A DNA stretch of 30,312 nt from Nitrospira sp. UBA2083. Its GTDB lineage: Bacteria; Nitrospirota; Nitrospiria; Nitrospirales; Nitrospiraceae. The stretch is from the NCBI GenBank assembly GCA_002331625.1, contig DCZN01000120.1, positions 29,867 through 60,178 on the forward strand, given 5' to 3'. Shown one piece after another: positions 6,919 through 13,661 of this stretch. Positions within the stretch are counted from its first letter, which is position 1; every line of letters starts with the position of its first letter. The position numbers and the translations under genes were made by a program. The notes under the pieces were generated by a model. It was not told where the DNA came from. It worked only from the letters and a program-made list of their open reading frames with translations, and did not search any database.

Positions 6919-8271
6919 TCAATTCAACGCTGCGAGGCTGCCGGTCGATCGGGCGAGGTTCACCCTGGCAGCGTTGAGTTGAAAAAGTGCGTTGACGAGG
7001 TTTTCTCTGGCACGGGCTACCGCAGAAAGTCCATTGGTGAGTTCAAAGTGGCTGGAGGAGGTAATAACGGCGTAACGTTCTCGGGCGAGATCCAGCTCCT
7101 TCGTGGCCATCTGTAGGCCGGTCTGTGCAATACCGACTTGTTCTTTGGCCGCCGCCAGTGACGCCAGCGCATCGTGCACTTCCATCCTGACTTGGTTGAG
7201 CACCGATTTCATGCGAAGCGACTCCTGCTGCAACTGACTTCGAGCCTGCGCGATGCGGCCTTCGCGCTGCGAGCCATCAAAAATCGGAATTTGCAGGACT
7301 ACGGCCATATTGTACGTGTCGAGCGTGTTGTTCCATCGATTGCCGATGAGCCCATACTCGCCCTGAGCAAGCAACGAGGGTAAGCGCTCTCCCGTGATGG
7401 ACGAATGGGTCAACTCCGCAGTCCTCACACGGGTGGCCTGCGCCTGTACCTCCGGTCTTTGATTCAACGCTGTTTCCATAGCCTCCTGTGACAGTGGAAC
7501 ATCCCGGACATCCGTCAGCCACTCATCGCTCAGCACCAACACGCTTTCTGAGGGTAGCGCGAGCAGATTGATGAGCGTCAGCTTGGCATGCTCGAGCTCA
7601 TATCGCGCCGAGGATCCCTGTTGCCGCTCATCCGCTAATTGCGCTTCTAATCGCGCAATATCAAGCCCCGTCGCGACGCCTCCACGCTGCCGCTGTTTGA
7701 CGATCCCAATCAAGTCGTTCATGACCTGCTGATTCGCCTCGTGCATTTTGGTCATGGCCATGGCCTTGAGCCCTTCCATATAAGCCAAGGCCACGCCGGC
7801 CATGGTGTCGAACTTCTGCACCTCCGACTCCTGTTCGGTAACGTGCAGCGATTCCCTCGATGCCCGCCACCGCTGAATGAGGCTGAGACTGAAGATATTT
7901 TGTGTCGCACTGATCCGTGCATCAAAAATGCTGAAGGGACCGGTGCGCACGGGAGAGATACCGATCGTTCCGAGAAAATTCGTTTGCCTCGTTTGCCGCA
8001 CATTGGCAGACAGATTGGGCAACATCGCTCCCAGTTGTGTCTGGACCTGGCCTTGGGCCTCACGAATCCGTTCTTTGTACAACAAGACGTCAGGATTGTT
8101 GTCGAGCGCTGCGGCCAAGGCCCCCTTCAACGTGAGGCGGAGCGGTTGCGGGGCAAATGGTTGAGAAAGAGTACCCGTTTCCCCAGACGAAGCACCGGCC
8201 GACACAACGTCGGTTGCAAACACCACGGCCACAAAGCAACAGAGTCCAAACTGAACGGACAAGTTCGGCAT
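6919..8271 (-). CDS. TolC-family outer-membrane efflux/secretion channel
   Basis: The 450-aa product begins with a Sec signal peptide (hydrophobic LCCFVAVVFA, likely cleavage near VVSA at residue 26). The body has the two-fold repeated OEP pattern of TolC: long amphipathic helices separated by strands. The first half has ALAAALDNNPDVLLYKERI and GLDIARLEAQLADERQ; the second has TALNQRPEVQAQATRVR and LDLARERYAV. TolC-family trimers form the channel across the outer membrane and periplasm. It is the last gene of the operon with the HlyD adaptor and ABC exporter (4-nt gap), so it most likely serves that type I system, though TolC proteins can be shared. There is no lipobox, as in true TolC. Confidence 0.92.
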   Translation of the reverse strand: MPNLSVQFGLCCFVAVVFATDVVSAGASSGETGTLSQPFAPQPLRLTLKGALAAALDNNPDVLLYKERIREAQGQVQTQLGAMLPNLSANVRQTRQTNFLGTIGISPVRTGPFSIFDARISATQNIFSLSLIQRWRASRESLHVTEQESEVQKFDTMAGVALAYMEGLKAMAMTKMHEANQQVMNDLIGIVKQRQRGGVATGLDIARLEAQLADERQQGSSARYELEHAKLTLINLLALPSESVLVLSDEWLTDVRDVPLSQEAMETALNQRPEVQAQATRVRTAELTHSSITGERLPSLLAQGEYGLIGNRWNNTLDTYNMAVVLQIPIFDGSQREGRIAQARSQLQQESLRMKSVLNQVRMEVHDALASLAAAKEQVGIAQTGLQMATKELDLARERYAVITSSSHFELTNGLSAVARARENLVNALFQLNAARVNLARSTGSLAALN

Positions 8272-8275
8272 CTGG

Positions 8276-9670
8276 TTATCGTTCCCTCAGGCTTTCTTTC
8301 ATGGATTTGAGCAAGGGACTGAGGAGATATTCGACGATGCGGCGCTGACCGGTCTTGATCTCAACAGTCACCGCCATCCCAGGCGATAGATTGACCGGTC
8401 GGCCTTCCACATCGATCGTCGATCGATCCATGCTGACCTTGGTGGGGTACACCAAGCCGACCCTATCAATCGAGGCTGCATCGTCCGAGACTGTCAAGAC
8501 ACGGCCGGGAATGGTGCCGTAGAGGGTGAATTGAAAGGTTTCCACCTTGATCTCGACCGGCTGTCCTTCTCTGACAAACCCCACATCTTTGTTTTCGACC
8601 TGGGCCTCCACTTCGACGGGATGATCCTGAGGGACTAGAATCAGCAGCTGCTGCGCCGGGGTCACGACACCACCTACCGTATGCACCGCCAACTGCTGCA
8701 CCACGCCGTCGATCGGTGCGATCAACCGCTGCAACCCAGCCTTCTGATCAGCCTTGGTGACCTCTTGGGCCAGTGAGGCGGCCTTGGTTTCAAGCACCGA
8801 GAGCTCCGCCTGTTTCGTCTGCTGGAACTCCGATACCAAGGCCTGATAGTGTTTCTCGGCCTCGGCAAGCGCGGCCCGATCTTGCTGGAGTTTCTTTTTT
8901 TGCCCGGCCAACTCCTGGGCCTTGTCGATCCGCTGGCTTTCGGCCTGCAGGAAGTCCATCTTCGTCACAGCCTCATGCTCCAACAACTTCTTGTACGCCT
9001 CCGCCCGCTCCGCCTCCATCGGCACGGTGGCTTCTAAACGGCGAAGATTCTCGTTGGTTTGCTCGAGCGCGGCCCGTCGCTGATCGACCAGATGCTGCGC
9101 CGCTGCGACCTTGGCCTGGTACTCGGCCAACTGATCCCGCAGCAACTGCTGCTGCAAGCGAACAAACGCCTGATCCGCATCAGACGGCGCGTCAAACGTC
9201 GCTCGGTTCTCAATGAGCGCCCGGAGCCGAGCAGTTTCCACCTTCGCCGCGTGATATTCGTTCGATGCCCGATCCCGGTCCGCGACATTCAGCGTTGAAT
9301 CAAGCTCGATCAGCACATCGCCCCGTCTCACCGCTTGGCCATCCTGCGCATGAATAGCGGCGATCACACCGGCTTCGTAGGGCTGGATAACTTTTGAGTA
9401 GCCGCTGGGGATGATTTTGCCTTGTGCGGTGGCCACGATATCAATCCTTCCAAACGTGGTCCACAAGGCCCCGGCGGTGAAGGCCGCCAGGATCGTCCAG
9501 ATGATGGCTCGGCCGATCGGCGAGGGGGGAGCCTGCTGGATTTCCAACACCGCGGGGAGAAATTCTGTAGCCCGCCCACCCGGAACGGCTCCGCTGGCGG
9601 TTCGGCTCGATTCTGCCTGCCAGGCCGCTTTCCACACCATCCAGTGCCGTGCCCACACCCCGAACGCCAT
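8276..9670 (-). CDS. HlyD-type membrane-fusion protein of type I secretion
   Basis: This periplasmic adaptor links the inner-membrane ABC exporter to the TolC channel. The N-terminus is cytoplasmic (about 50 residues), followed by one membrane span near residues 53-73 (IIWTILAAFTAGALW). A beta-sandwich strand VIQPYEAGVIAAIHAQDGQ comes next, then a long alpha-helical coiled-coil hairpin (about 125-290), then the second lipoyl half LIAPIDGVVQQLAVHT, a beta-barrel and a C-terminal VSPGMAVTVEIKTGQR-like segment (seen as LSPGMAVTVEIKTGQR), all typical of HlyD. The ATG at 9670 is chosen over TTG 9676 because GGGAG lies 6 nt before it. The gap to the exporter stop is 11 nt and to the TolC start 4 nt, so the three are co-transcribed. 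Confidence 0.95.
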   Translation of the reverse strand: MAFGVWARHWMVWKAAWQAESSRTASGAVPGGRATEFLPAVLEIQQAPPSPIGRAIIWTILAAFTAGALWTTFGRIDIVATAQGKIIPSGYSKVIQPYEAGVIAAIHAQDGQAVRRGDVLIELDSTLNVADRDRASNEYHAAKVETARLRALIENRATFDAPSDADQAFVRLQQQLLRDQLAEYQAKVAAAQHLVDQRRAALEQTNENLRRLEATVPMEAERAEAYKKLLEHEAVTKMDFLQAESQRIDKAQELAGQKKKLQQDRAALAEAEKHYQALVSEFQQTKQAELSVLETKAASLAQEVTKADQKAGLQRLIAPIDGVVQQLAVHTVGGVVTPAQQLLILVPQDHPVEVEAQVENKDVGFVREGQPVEIKVETFQFTLYGTIPGRVLTVSDDAASIDRVGLVYPTKVSMDRSTIDVEGRPVNLSPGMAVTVEIKTGQRRIVEYLLSPLLKSMKESLRER

Positions 9671-9681
9671 CCGCAACTCCC

Positions 9682-11865
9682 TTAGCCCTTGCCCACGCCG
9701 ACTTGATGCGCATGCAAACGCGTATACACCCCTCCGCTCCGCAGCAGATCCTCATGCGTTCCCTGCTCAATAATCCCTCCCCGATCCACGACATAGATGC
9801 GATGGGCCGGCCGCACGGTACTCAACCGATGTGCGATGATCAGCACCGTGCGTCCCTGAGAGATCTGCGCCATGTTGTGCTGAATCACCGCCTCGGATTC
9901 ATAGTCCAGGGCGCTGGTCGCTTCATCGAATATCAAAATGCGAGGATTGGCCACCAAGGCCCGTGCGATGGCAATGCGCTGGCGCTGTCCGCCCGATAAG
10001 GTGCATCCGTGCTCTCCGATGAGCGTATCGTAGCCATCCGCCAGTTCCATGATGAACTCGTGAGCGCCGGCCAGTGTTGCGGCTTGGATAACCGGCTCCA
10101 TCGCGAGTCCGGGGTCGGTCAGCGCAATATTGTCGCGCACGGAGCCATTGAACAGGAAATTCTCTTGGAGGACCACGCCGACTTGCCGACGGAGCCATGC
10201 CGGATCAACCTGGGCCACATCCACCCCATCGACGAGAATCCGTCCGCGCTCCGGCACGTAGAGTCGTTGCAGCAGCTTTGCAATCGTGCTTTTCCCAGAT
10301 CCAGAGCGCCCCACAATGCCGATGACTTGGCCCGGCTCGATGGTACAGGACACGGCGCGGAGCACCTCCGGGCCATCCGGTCGATAGCGAAACGTGACCT
10401 CCTCGAATCGGACCTGCCCATTCACGTGGGCCAGTGTCGTTCGGTTCGGATTGTACGACGGTTCCGGCTGGGTATTGAGCACGTCCCCCAATCGTTGCAC
10501 AGAAATGCCGACCTGCTGAAATTCCTGCCAGAGATTCACCAGACGTAGGAGTGGCCCTGTCACTTGCCCAGACAGCATCGTGAACGCGATCAACTGCCCA
10601 ATGCTCAGGTCTCCTCCGATCACGTGATAGGCTCCTACCCACAAGACCGCGACCGTCGTCACCTTCTGAACACAGGTAGCGGAATGGCCTGCAATGGTCA
10701 TCACGCTTGTGGCTCGAAAACTCGCCTGCACATACCCGGCCAGCTGTTCTTCCCATTTCCGCAACAAGGGAGGCTCAACCGCCAACGCTTTCACCGTCTG
10801 AATCCCGCTGACCGCTTCGACGAGAAAGGCCTGGTTCTCCGCGCCGCGGTTGAACTTTTCGTGGAGACGAGCCCGAATCGCCGGCGTAATCGCGAGGGAG
10901 AGCAGTCCGTAGACCGGCAGTGAGGCCATGACAACCAGGGTAAGCATGGAACTGTACAACCACATCACAGTCAGAAACACGACAGTAAAGACCACATCCA
11001 GCACGACCGTAATCGAATGGCTGGTGAGAAATTGACGGATCTGCTCCAATTCACGCACGCGTGCGACCGTATCGCCGACTCGGCGGGCCTCAAAGTACGC
11101 CAGGGGAAGTGTCAGAATGTGCCGAAACAGTTGTGCGCCGAGACTGACATCGATGCGATTGGTCGTATGGGAAAACAGATAGGTGCGGAGCCCCCCAAGC
11201 ATGGCCTCAAAGACGGCAAGTGTGATCATGCCGACGGCCAACACGTGCAGCGTCGTAAAGCCCTTGTGCACGAGTACCTTGTCGATAACGACTTGCGTAA
11301 ACAGCGGCGTGAGCAGCGCAAAGAGCTGAAGAAAGAAGGATGCGACCAGTACTTCGCCGAAAAACTTGCGATACTTGATGATCGCGGGGATGAACCAGGT
11401 GAAATCGAACGTGAGATCCTGGAGACGGACGTGGGTCCGCTTGGTCACCAGCACGAGCTCACCCGTCCAGATCATCTCGAACCGTTCGCGGGAAAGGACC
11501 AAGGGACGTGCTTCAATCGGATTCTGGACCAGCACCTTCTCACCTTCGACCTTGGCCACCACGAGATAGCCGCCGTCGACCAACCGGGCCATAGCCGGGA
11601 GCGGGGTCCCCTGCAGTTTGTTCCAACTGGTCTTGATGAGGCCCGCTTTCAATCCGACATGTTTGGCGGCACGAAGCAACTCGGTATCGGACAACATCCG
11701 CCCGGATTGGGCAAACAGATGCCGGAGCTGGGCGCCGTCAGCCGGAAGATCATGGAACCGAGCGAGGATGAGCAGACAGACTAAGCCTGTATCGGTGCTT
11801 TCGGACAAGCTGTCATAGATCACGGGGTCGGGTTGAGGAGAAACCCGTTCGGCCTGCGCTGGCAT
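9682..11865 (-). CDS. Type I secretion ABC exporter with C39-like domain (HlyB/RtxB type)
   Basis: This inner-membrane ABC exporter drives one-step secretion of a protein substrate. Domains: an N-terminal C39 peptidase-like domain (about 14-140), six membrane helices (about 165-440) and a nucleotide-binding domain (about 485-720). The last has Walker A GRSGSGKST (519-527), signature LSGGQ (623-627), Walker B ILIFDE (643-648) and switch His679. In true C39 peptidases the first helix begins with the catalytic Cys followed by Gly; here this is Thr26-Gly27. The domain is therefore protease-dead, as in HlyB, and the substrate should be recognised by a C-terminal RTX-like signal rather than cleaved at a double glycine. 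No such substrate gene is adjacent. ATG 11865 has no Shine-Dalgarno; a hairpin lies just upstream. Confidence 0.95.
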   Translation of the reverse strand: MPAQAERVSPQPDPVIYDSLSESTDTGLVCLLILARFHDLPADGAQLRHLFAQSGRMLSDTELLRAAKHVGLKAGLIKTSWNKLQGTPLPAMARLVDGGYLVVAKVEGEKVLVQNPIEARPLVLSRERFEMIWTGELVLVTKRTHVRLQDLTFDFTWFIPAIIKYRKFFGEVLVASFFLQLFALLTPLFTQVVIDKVLVHKGFTTLHVLAVGMITLAVFEAMLGGLRTYLFSHTTNRIDVSLGAQLFRHILTLPLAYFEARRVGDTVARVRELEQIRQFLTSHSITVVLDVVFTVVFLTVMWLYSSMLTLVVMASLPVYGLLSLAITPAIRARLHEKFNRGAENQAFLVEAVSGIQTVKALAVEPPLLRKWEEQLAGYVQASFRATSVMTIAGHSATCVQKVTTVAVLWVGAYHVIGGDLSIGQLIAFTMLSGQVTGPLLRLVNLWQEFQQVGISVQRLGDVLNTQPEPSYNPNRTTLAHVNGQVRFEEVTFRYRPDGPEVLRAVSCTIEPGQVIGIVGRSGSGKSTIAKLLQRLYVPERGRILVDGVDVAQVDPAWLRRQVGVVLQENFLFNGSVRDNIALTDPGLAMEPVIQAATLAGAHEFIMELADGYDTLIGEHGCTLSGGQRQRIAIARALVANPRILIFDEATSALDYESEAVIQHNMAQISQGRTVLIIAHRLSTVRPAHRIYVVDRGGIIEQGTHEDLLRSGGVYTRLHAHQVGVGKG

Positions 11866-11869
11866 GAAG

Positions 11870-11896
11870 CCATCTTAGGGTAAGGGGCTTAGATGG
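11870..11896 (-). promoter_or_regulatory. Hairpin abutting the ABC-exporter start codon
   Basis: Arms CCATCTTAG (11870-11878) and CTTAGATGG (11888-11896) form a 9-bp stem with one mismatch around a 9-nt loop. In the minus-strand mRNA this stem ends 4 nt before the ATG, where a ribosome site is expected, and no Shine-Dalgarno is visible there. It may limit translation of the type I operon. Confidence 0.35.
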
Positions 11897-12021
11897 CCAA
11901 ACGTTTTCGAGGATTAGAACAGTGCGAAGCTTTGGCTGTACACCTTACTTTTCACCTTTTCCTTTCCCTGGAAAACGGTACACCGATCGTGCGGAACAAC
12001 GCGGCCTTCAACGCCTGACGT

Positions 12022-12339
12022 CTAGGACTTCTGTTTACGTGCCGTGCGCAACCCTACCAGGACTTGTTGAATCTGTTGATACAATTGGGCCAGATTGTCG
12101 ACAGGCAGTGCGACGCGGGTGACGAGGTGGCCGTCGAGGCCTTTCGGGGCCGCTTGGCCGTCCTTCGCCGTCTTGGCAACGGCGGCCAGCAGCGACGGCT
12201 CAATGAAACCGAAATCGAGGTACGCGATGCCTTGCGCCACACCGACGTTGGTGTAGTTCACCGCACGCGGATGCGCAGACGAGTCAGAGGGTTTCAACCT
12301 GACATTGAGCGCAATGGTGGTGTCTTTGGATTGGTTCAT
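12022..12339 (-). CDS. Small DUF3467-like protein
   Basis: The 105-aa soluble protein has no signal peptide. The core reads like DUF3467: a strand ending in an Asn-containing motif (YTNVGVAQGIAYLDFGFIEP), a variable middle, then LVTRVALPVDNLAQLYQQIQQVL, matching the family pattern of a first strand, an LDFG-type turn and a final helix. This family match is from memory and moderate. The middle insert is rich in Ala and Lys. AAAGGAG lies 9 nt before the ATG, which supports the start. The gene stands alone: 156 bp separate it from the exporter gene and 330 bp from the next gene upstream. The family has no established biochemical function that I can name. Confidence 0.7.
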   Translation of the reverse strand: MNQSKDTTIALNVRLKPSDSSAHPRAVNYTNVGVAQGIAYLDFGFIEPSLLAAVAKTAKDGQAAPKGLDGHLVTRVALPVDNLAQLYQQIQQVLVGLRTARKQKS

Positions 12340-12669
12340 GGGCTCGAACTCCTTTGTCGTAGCGTAAGAGAACCGGCTTGATCATCTGGATCCATATTGT
12401 CCAGTGAGACGACTTCAAAAGCCAGTTTTTGCGGAATCGGAGCGAAGGTGGACAAACGTATGCACTTGTACTACCTGCTATGCCAGGCAGGAATCAAGCC
12501 AAGGTTGGAAAGAGTGTGACTGACCATACTGCTCTATACATTGACAATAAAGGGATGAGAAGAAACCGAAGCTGGTGAACGGTCTTCAAACGTATGGAGT
12601 CAGCAGGGATTGTAAGTAAGACTCCGGTCGGCCGATCCGTTGACCTGACCAACCAGGAGCATCCAGCGA
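12340..12669. other. Gene-free interval of 330 bp
   Basis: No convincing coding frame is seen on either strand. It holds the leader of the DUF3467-like gene with its AAAGGAG site, and the 3' flank of the small coiled-coil gene. That flank has a GC-rich palindromic stretch (TCGGCCGA near 12632) but no T-tract. No promoter for the DUF3467-like gene could be picked out with confidence. Confidence 0.5.
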
Positions 12670-12951
12670 TTATTTCCCCTTGTTCATGAGCGAATCCATC
12701 GCGCCACTGACCCCACCACCTAACGAGAGTGAAGAGAGTTTGTCTTTAGTCTGCTTGAGCTGGTTCATATTCTTTTGCAGCTCATCCACGTTCTTTTGCA
12801 TCTCCATCAACGAGCCCCCGATCTGGGTGACCGAGTCTTTAATCCCAAAGAGCCCCTCCGCGGAAGCGATATGCAGCGACACCCCTCCCAGGCAAAAGCC
12901 GACTAGGAATGCAGGAATCGCAAACGTGGCGATTGAACGTCTCGTAGACAT
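12670..12951 (-). CDS. Small exported coiled-coil protein
   Basis: The 93-aa product begins with MSTRRS followed by a hydrophobic segment (about 8-30, ending IASA before EG), which acts either as a cleavable signal peptide or as a membrane anchor. Residues about 38-72 form a short coiled coil with regular Leu/Met/Val spacing (MEMQKNVDELQKNMNQLKQ), followed by a Gly/Ser-rich tail. No family is recognised. AAGGAGG lies 5 nt before the ATG, a strong ribosome site, and a good promoter sits about 155 bp upstream, so it looks like a real, independently transcribed gene in the envelope. Function unknown. Confidence 0.72.
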   Translation of the reverse strand: MSTRRSIATFAIPAFLVGFCLGGVSLHIASAEGLFGIKDSVTQIGGSLMEMQKNVDELQKNMNQLKQTKDKLSSLSLGGGVSGAMDSLMNKGK

Positions 12952-13106
12952 CGGTCCCTCCTTGGTTATGTGTGTCCTCTCTGTCCGCTTGAGCCGACTT
13001 CATTCAGTTTGACGAGAACATTCACGGCAGTAGTCATATCTCCCGAGAGTTACTCACGTGGGGTCGCATTATCATCACGTAGTTAATCCTAAATATGAAT
13101 ATGGTC

Positions 13107-13135
13107 ACTGTAGAGAACCGCCATGGCCCTGTCAA
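13107..13135 (-). promoter_or_regulatory. Sigma-70-type promoter for the small coiled-coil gene
   Basis: On the minus strand a perfect -35 TTGACA (13135-13130) is followed by a 17-bp spacer and a -10 TACAGT (13112-13107, 4 of 6). It reads toward the gene starting at 12951 and predicts a 5' leader of about 150 nt. A strong terminator lies just upstream of it, which fits a new transcription unit starting here. Confidence 0.5.
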
Positions 13136-13190
13136 GGACGGTGTTGTGACACTATCTGGCAGAGGACTCTGCGGTCGTTCATTCGAACAC

Positions 13191-13225
13191 AAAAAAAGGG
13201 AGCCTCCCGTTTGGGAAGACTCCCT
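13191..13225 (-). terminator. Strong intrinsic terminator
   Basis: On the minus strand GGGAGTCTTCCC, loop AAAC and GGGAGGCTCCC form an 11-bp stem with one bulge and one wobble pair, directly followed by seven T. It sits 93 bp after the stop of the small gene at 13318 and must end transcripts coming from that side. Confidence 0.85.
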
Positions 13226-13317
13226 CTCCACTGGTGCGCATGTGTGGAAGCGCGTTCGTATTTTTCGAGAGCTTAACCCAATGTTTGCTCTCTCAATCTC
13301 CCGTGGTGTTCATACGG

Positions 13318-13494
13318 CTAACCAAGATACCGGCCATACAGAAACGCCACAAACTGTTTGGCGCCCCTCATGCGATTCTTGATGTTGTCATCGCTCACGC
13401 CGGACTGTCGCAGTTGTTGTTCAAACCGGACTAATGCATCCCTGAGCTCTTTTCGCAACTCTCTCTCAATCACCTTATCGAGCACGCTTGGCAT
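13318..13494 (-). CDS. Small soluble helical protein, unknown function
   Basis: The 58-aa product is mostly charged helix: MPSVLDKVIERELRKELRD, then an RFEQQLRQSGVSDDNIKNRM segment and an aromatic tail QFVAFLYGRYLG. It shows no signal peptide and no known motif that I recognise. ATG 13494 is chosen over TTG 13509 because GGGAGGGAG lies 4-12 nt before the ATG. A strong terminator follows 93 bp downstream, which supports transcription of this strand. It comes after the 594-aa gene on the same strand with a hairpin in between, so it may be expressed by read-through. Confidence 0.62.
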   Translation of the reverse strand: MPSVLDKVIERELRKELRDALVRFEQQLRQSGVSDDNIKNRMRGAKQFVAFLYGRYLG

Positions 13495-13513
13495 AAGCTC
13501 CCTCCCCAAATTA

Positions 13514-13533
13514 AAGAGCGCGGTTTCGCTCTT
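13514..13533 (-). terminator. Hairpin with short T-run between two genes
   Basis: On the minus strand AAGAGCG, loop AAACCG and CGCTCTT form a perfect 7-bp stem followed by TTAATTT. It lies 129 bp after the end of the 594-aa gene and only 7 nt before the Shine-Dalgarno of the 58-aa gene, so it is either a weak terminator or an attenuator controlling the small gene. Confidence 0.5.
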
Positions 13534-13661
13534 GTCACGAGTCTGTATGATCAGTCTGGGTTTCCATCAACAGTGGGCAATTCTACAGAAATCGGCAGCG
13601 ACAAACCAGTTATACACCGAGAAGCAAAATGTCTCACGCAACCTCACTTTTCCAATTACGG

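Larger units (their letters stand above)
12952..13317. other. Gene-free interval of 366 bp between two small genes
   Basis: This stretch carries, on the minus strand, the terminator of the upstream small gene and the promoter and long leader of the downstream one (listed separately). It also has a short inverted repeat GAGAGC (13267-13272) / GCTCTC (13287-13292) just after the small gene's stop. Frames open across it look like chance: they cover the terminator and lack ribosome sites. Confidence 0.5.

Noticed and set aside
9682..11865. Bacteriocin (double-glycine) exporter with active C39 peptidase
   Set aside because: The catalytic Cys position is Thr26, and no small double-glycine peptide gene is nearby.
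11993..12005. 13-bp sequence GGAACAACGCGGC shared with 16913-16925, both intergenic
   Set aside because: A 13-bp match is expected by chance in a window of this size, and the flanks do not align.
12621..12655. GC-rich palindromic stretch after the 93-aa gene as a terminator
   Set aside because: The stem is short and imperfect and no T-tract follows on the minus strand.
13034..13231. Minus-strand frame of 65 codons between the small genes
   Set aside because: It begins inside the strong terminator and runs through the promoter of the downstream gene, with no ribosome site.
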